Source of the DNA: Streptococcus mitis
Lineage (GTDB): Bacteria; Bacillota; Bacilli; Lactobacillales; Streptococcaceae
NCBI GenBank assembly: GCA_018364455.1
Contig: JAGZLW010000068.1
Coordinates: forward strand, 1 to 7,860
Direction: 5' to 3'
Length of the DNA stretch: 7,860 bases
Shown here in pieces: positions 5,193 to 7,860 of the stretch. The notes beneath the pieces are model-generated. The model saw only the letters and a program-made list of their open reading frames with translations, was not told the DNA's origin and did not search any database. A program made the translations under genes and the position numbers. Numbering within the stretch: the stretch's first letter is position 1; the number at the start of each line of letters is the position of its first letter.

Positions 5193-6143
5193 ATGGAAAC
5201 ATGGCAAGAGTTAAAAGTTACAGTTAAGCGCGAGGGAGAGGAGTTAGTTTCTAATCTCTTGATTGAGTTAGGAGCCCAAGGTGTTGCGATTGAAGACAGC
5301 ATGGACTATGTGGGAAATGTCGACCGCTTCGGCGAGATTTTCCCAGAGGTCGAGCAGCAAGAAGAAATCGTAGTGACAGCCTACTATCCGGATATGGTTG
5401 ATGTGGCAGTGGTTGAAGCAGATTTGCAGGCTCGCCTGGCAGAATTGACAGACTTTATGGATTTGGGTGAGGTCAAGATGGGGACGACTGCCTTGGCTGA
5501 GGAAGACTGGGCAGACAATTGGAAGAAATACTACGAACCAGCTCGTATTACCCATGACTTGACCATCGTGCCGTCTTGGACAGACTACGAGGCGACTGCG
5601 GGAGAAAAGATTATCAAGCTGGATCCTGGTATGGCCTTTGGAACAGGAACCCACCCAACTACCAAGATGAGCCTTTTTGCCTTGGAACAGGTTCTTCGTG
5701 GTGGGGAAACGGTGCTAGATGTGGGGACTGGATCAGGTGTTCTCTCCATTGCTAGCTCGCTGCTTGGTGCCAAGGAAATCTTTGCCTACGACCTGGATGA
5801 TGTAGCAGTTCGTGTTGCTCAGGAAAATATTGAGCTAAACCCTGGTATGGAAAACATCCATGTAGCAGCAGGAGATTTGCTTAAGGGAGTTGAGATTGAG
5901 GCAGATGTGATTGTAGCTAATATCTTGGCGGATATCCTCATTCATCTGACAGACGATGCCTATCGTTTGGTTAAGGACGAAGGCTACCTCATCATGAGTG
6001 GGATTATCAAGGACAAGTGGGACATGGTGCGCGAGTCGGCTGAGTCAGCTGGATTTTTCCTTGAAACCCACATGGTTCAAGGGGAATGGAATGCCTGTGT
6101 CTTTAAGAAAACCAAGGATATTTCAGGTATGATTGGAGGCTAG
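5193..6143 (+). CDS. prmA: PrmA, ribosomal protein L11 lysine methyltransferase
   Basis: This is a 316-residue cytoplasmic S-adenosylmethionine-dependent methyltransferase that trimethylates ribosomal protein L11. An N-terminal substrate-recognition domain (about residues 1-100) leads to the catalytic domain. Visible are the PrmA signature DPGMAFGTGTHPTT (144-157), motif I VLDVGTGSGVLSIA (174-187), the acidic residue Asp200 that should bind the cofactor ribose, and NILADIL (243-249) in the motif IV position. METWQELKVTV is the N-terminus expected for streptococcal PrmA, so 5193 is chosen. The ATG at 5190 is adjacent, and an in-frame GTG at 5166 falls within the palindromic element. No ribosome binding site lies within 15 bases of the ATG, which is unusual beside genes with strong ones. 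rsmE starts one base after the stop. Confidence 0.95.
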   Translation: METWQELKVTVKREGEELVSNLLIELGAQGVAIEDSMDYVGNVDRFGEIFPEVEQQEEIVVTAYYPDMVDVAVVEADLQARLAELTDFMDLGEVKMGTTALAEEDWADNWKKYYEPARITHDLTIVPSWTDYEATAGEKIIKLDPGMAFGTGTHPTTKMSLFALEQVLRGGETVLDVGTGSGVLSIASSLLGAKEIFAYDLDDVAVRVAQENIELNPGMENIHVAAGDLLKGVEIEADVIVANILADILIHLTDDAYRLVKDEGYLIMSGIIKDKWDMVRESAESAGFFLETHMVQGEWNACVFKKTKDISGMIGG

Positions 6144-6144
6144 C

Positions 6145-6888
6145 ATGCAACAGTATTTTGTCAAAGGCAGTGCTGTCTCTCCTGTCACCATCGAGGACAA
6201 GGAAACCAGCAAGCATATGTTTCAGGTTATGCGCTTGAAAGAAGATGATGAGGTTACTTTGGTCTTTGATGATGGAATTAAGCGCTTGGCGCGTGTGCTG
6301 GATGTGGAAGCCCGTCAGTTTGAGTTAATCCAAGAATTGGCTGACAATGTGGAACTGCCAGTCCAAGTGACCATTGCATCCGGCTTTCCCAAGGGGGACA
6401 AGCTGGAGTTTATCACTCAAAAAGTAACCGAACTGGGTGCCAGCCAAATCTGGGCCTTCCCTGCCGATTGGTCCGTTGCTAAGTGGGATGGCAAGAAATT
6501 GGGTAAAAAGGTTGAAAAACTAGAAAAAATTGCCCTTGGAGCAGCAGAGCAAAGTAAGCGTAATGTTGTCCCAAGTATCCAGCTTTTTGAGAAGAAAGCA
6601 GATTTTCTAGCCCAACTTGACCAGTTTGACCGCGTCGTAGTGGCTTATGAAGAGTCGGCCAAAGAAGGAGAAAGCGCTGCGCTTTTACAAGCAGTTACTG
6701 GACTCGAGAAAGGAGACAAATTGCTCTTTATCTTTGGTCCAGAAGGTGGTCTCTCACCAGCAGAAATTGAAAGTTTTGAAGCTAAAGGAGCAATCTTGGC
6801 AGGGCTTGGCCCTCGTATTTTACGAGCAGAAACAGCACCGCTTTACGCTTTATCAGCCCTTAGTGTTTTATTAGAATTAGAGAAATAA
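6145..6888 (+). CDS. rsmE: RsmE, 16S rRNA m3U1498 methyltransferase
   Basis: This is a 247-residue SPOUT-class methyltransferase that makes N3-methyluridine at position 1498 (E. coli numbering) of 16S rRNA in the 30S subunit. An N-terminal PUA-like RNA-binding domain (about residues 1-70) includes HMFQVMRLKEDDEV. The trefoil-knot catalytic domain shows GFPKGDKLEFITQKVTELG (80-98), AAEQSKRNVVP (133-143), GPEGGLSPAEI (198-208) and LGPRILRAETAP (221-232); the last two form the cofactor-binding knot. Length is normal. A TTG at 6133 would lengthen the frame, but GGAGG (6135-6139) lies five bases before the ATG at 6145 and fixes the start. The gene begins one base after prmA, with its ribosome binding site inside prmA, so the two are probably translationally coupled. 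The pairing of prmA and rsmE is common in Firmicutes. Confidence 0.95.
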   Translation: MQQYFVKGSAVSPVTIEDKETSKHMFQVMRLKEDDEVTLVFDDGIKRLARVLDVEARQFELIQELADNVELPVQVTIASGFPKGDKLEFITQKVTELGASQIWAFPADWSVAKWDGKKLGKKVEKLEKIALGAAEQSKRNVVPSIQLFEKKADFLAQLDQFDRVVVAYEESAKEGESAALLQAVTGLEKGDKLLFIFGPEGGLSPAEIESFEAKGAILAGLGPRILRAETAPLYALSALSVLLELEK

Positions 6889-6898
6889 GAGGAAGAAA

Positions 6899-7860
6899 AT
6901 GGAACAAAAACACCGTTCAGAATTTCCAGAGAAGGAACTTTGGGATTTAACCGCCCTATACCAAGATCGTGAAGATTTCTTGCGTGCAATCGAGAAGGCT
7001 CGCGAAGACATCAATCAATTTAGCCGTGATTACAAGGGCAATCTTCATACTTTTGAGGATTTTGAAAAGGCCTTTGCGGAATTGGAACAAATCTACATTC
7101 AGCTGAGCCATATTGGTAACTATGGTTTTATGCCGCAGACGACAGACTATAGCAATGACGAATTTGCCAACATTGCCCAAGCTGGGATGGAATTCGAAAC
7201 AGATGCCAGTGTAGCCTTGACCTTCTTTGACGATGCCTTGGTGGCAGCAGATGAGGAAGTCTTGGACCGTTTGGGTGAATTACCTCATTTGACGGCGGCC
7301 ATTCGTCAGGCTAAAATCAAAAAAGCCCACTATCTAGGGGCTGATGTGGAGAAGGCCTTGACCAATCTCGGTGAAGTTTTCTACAGTCCGCAGGATATTT
7401 ACACTAAGATGCGTGCTGGAGATTTTGAAATGGCTGACTTTGAGGCCAATGGCAAGGCCTACAAAAACAGCTTTGTGACTTATGAGAATTTCTACCAAAA
7501 CCATGAGGACACTGAGGTCCGTGAGAAATCATTCCGTTCCTTCTCAGAAGGTCTTCGTAAGCACCAAAATACGGCTGCAGCAGCCTATCTAGCCCAAGTC
7601 AAGTCTGAAAAACTCTTGGCAGATATGAAGGGTTACGATTCAGTCTTTGACTATCTTCTAGCTGAGCAGGAAGTGGACCGTGCTATGTTTGATCGTCAGA
7701 TTGATCTCATCATGAGGGACTTTGCGCCAGTTGCTCAGAGATACCTCAAGCATGTTGCCAAGGTAAATGGTCTTGAAAAGATGACCTTTGCCGACTGGAA
7801 ATTGGATTTGGACAGCGCTCTGAATCCTGAGGTAAGTATCGACGATGCCTATGACTTGGT
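6899..7860 (+). CDS. pepF: PepF-type oligoendopeptidase, M3 family (5' part, cut by window end)
   Basis: An open frame of 320 codons begins at the ATG 6899 and runs off the window without a stop. The sequence matches the N-terminal half of M3-family oligoendopeptidase F/PepB: the start FPEKELWDLTALYQDREDF, then ELEQIYIQLSHIGNYGF, then YTKMRAGDFEMADFE and EKLLADMKGYDSVFDYLLAE. These cytoplasmic zinc enzymes hydrolyse short to medium oligopeptides. Family members have about 600 residues with HExxH in the second half, so the catalytic site lies beyond the window and cannot be checked. AGAGGAAG (6888-6895) precedes the ATG. The gene starts ten bases after rsmE, without a terminator between, which suggests one transcript from prmA onward. 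The symbol could equally be pepB. Confidence 0.9.
   Translation, partial: MEQKHRSEFPEKELWDLTALYQDREDFLRAIEKAREDINQFSRDYKGNLHTFEDFEKAFAELEQIYIQLSHIGNYGFMPQTTDYSNDEFANIAQAGMEFETDASVALTFFDDALVAADEEVLDRLGELPHLTAAIRQAKIKKAHYLGADVEKALTNLGEVFYSPQDIYTKMRAGDFEMADFEANGKAYKNSFVTYENFYQNHEDTEVREKSFRSFSEGLRKHQNTAAAAYLAQVKSEKLLADMKGYDSVFDYLLAEQEVDRAMFDRQIDLIMRDFAPVAQRYLKHVAKVNGLEKMTFADWKLDLDSALNPEVSIDDAYDL

Noticed and set aside
5268..5654. Minus-strand frame of 128 codons inside prmA
   Set aside because: It lies antisense within a well-supported gene, has no ribosome binding site, and its composition is that of a shadow frame.
1..7860. CRISPR array, insertion sequence transposase, prophage genes or tRNA
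   Set aside because: No spaced direct repeats, transposase motifs, phage structural genes or cloverleaf sequences were seen on either strand.

Overview
The window looks like a chromosomal segment of a Streptococcus of the mitis/pneumoniae group. This rests on low GC, AGGAGG-type ribosome binding sites, and protein sequences that resemble pneumococcal RarA, HicBA, PrmA, RsmE and an M3 oligoendopeptidase. The species is inferred from remembered family sequences, not from a search.

Left end (1-1560, minus strand): part of a probable 6S RNA, then rarA, an AAA+ replication-fork maintenance ATPase. Both have recognisable promoters and are read right to left.

Middle (about 1560-2890, plus strand): an AT-rich accessory interval. 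It holds very short reading frames that may be gene debris, an orphan 65-residue gene with its own near-consensus promoter, and a complete hicA-hicB toxin-antitoxin operon. The hicAB promoter carries an inverted repeat between -35 and -10, and a factor-independent terminator closes the interval.

Right part (2900-7860, plus strand): a compact housekeeping-like cluster. An extended -10 promoter with a structured leader precedes a DUF3013 protein, a membrane M50-type metalloprotease homologue with a helical C-terminal domain, and a NUDIX hydrolase. After an unusual 137-base gap come prmA and rsmE, methyltransferases acting on ribosomal protein L11 and on 16S rRNA, and then a PepF-type oligoendopeptidase cut by the window end. 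Most spacings are 1 to 18 bases, so co-transcription is likely.

I do not see an obviously new multi-gene defence or mobile system. The feature most worth a second look is the gap before prmA. It contains a 9-bp perfect hairpin followed by an imperfect inverted repeat of about 21 bases per arm, and these separate a good ribosome binding site from a start codon that otherwise lacks one. The hicAB operator, the partial 6S RNA and the debris around the orphan gene are secondary points. Several starts were moved downstream from the longest possible reading frame because the ribosome binding sites favour it.
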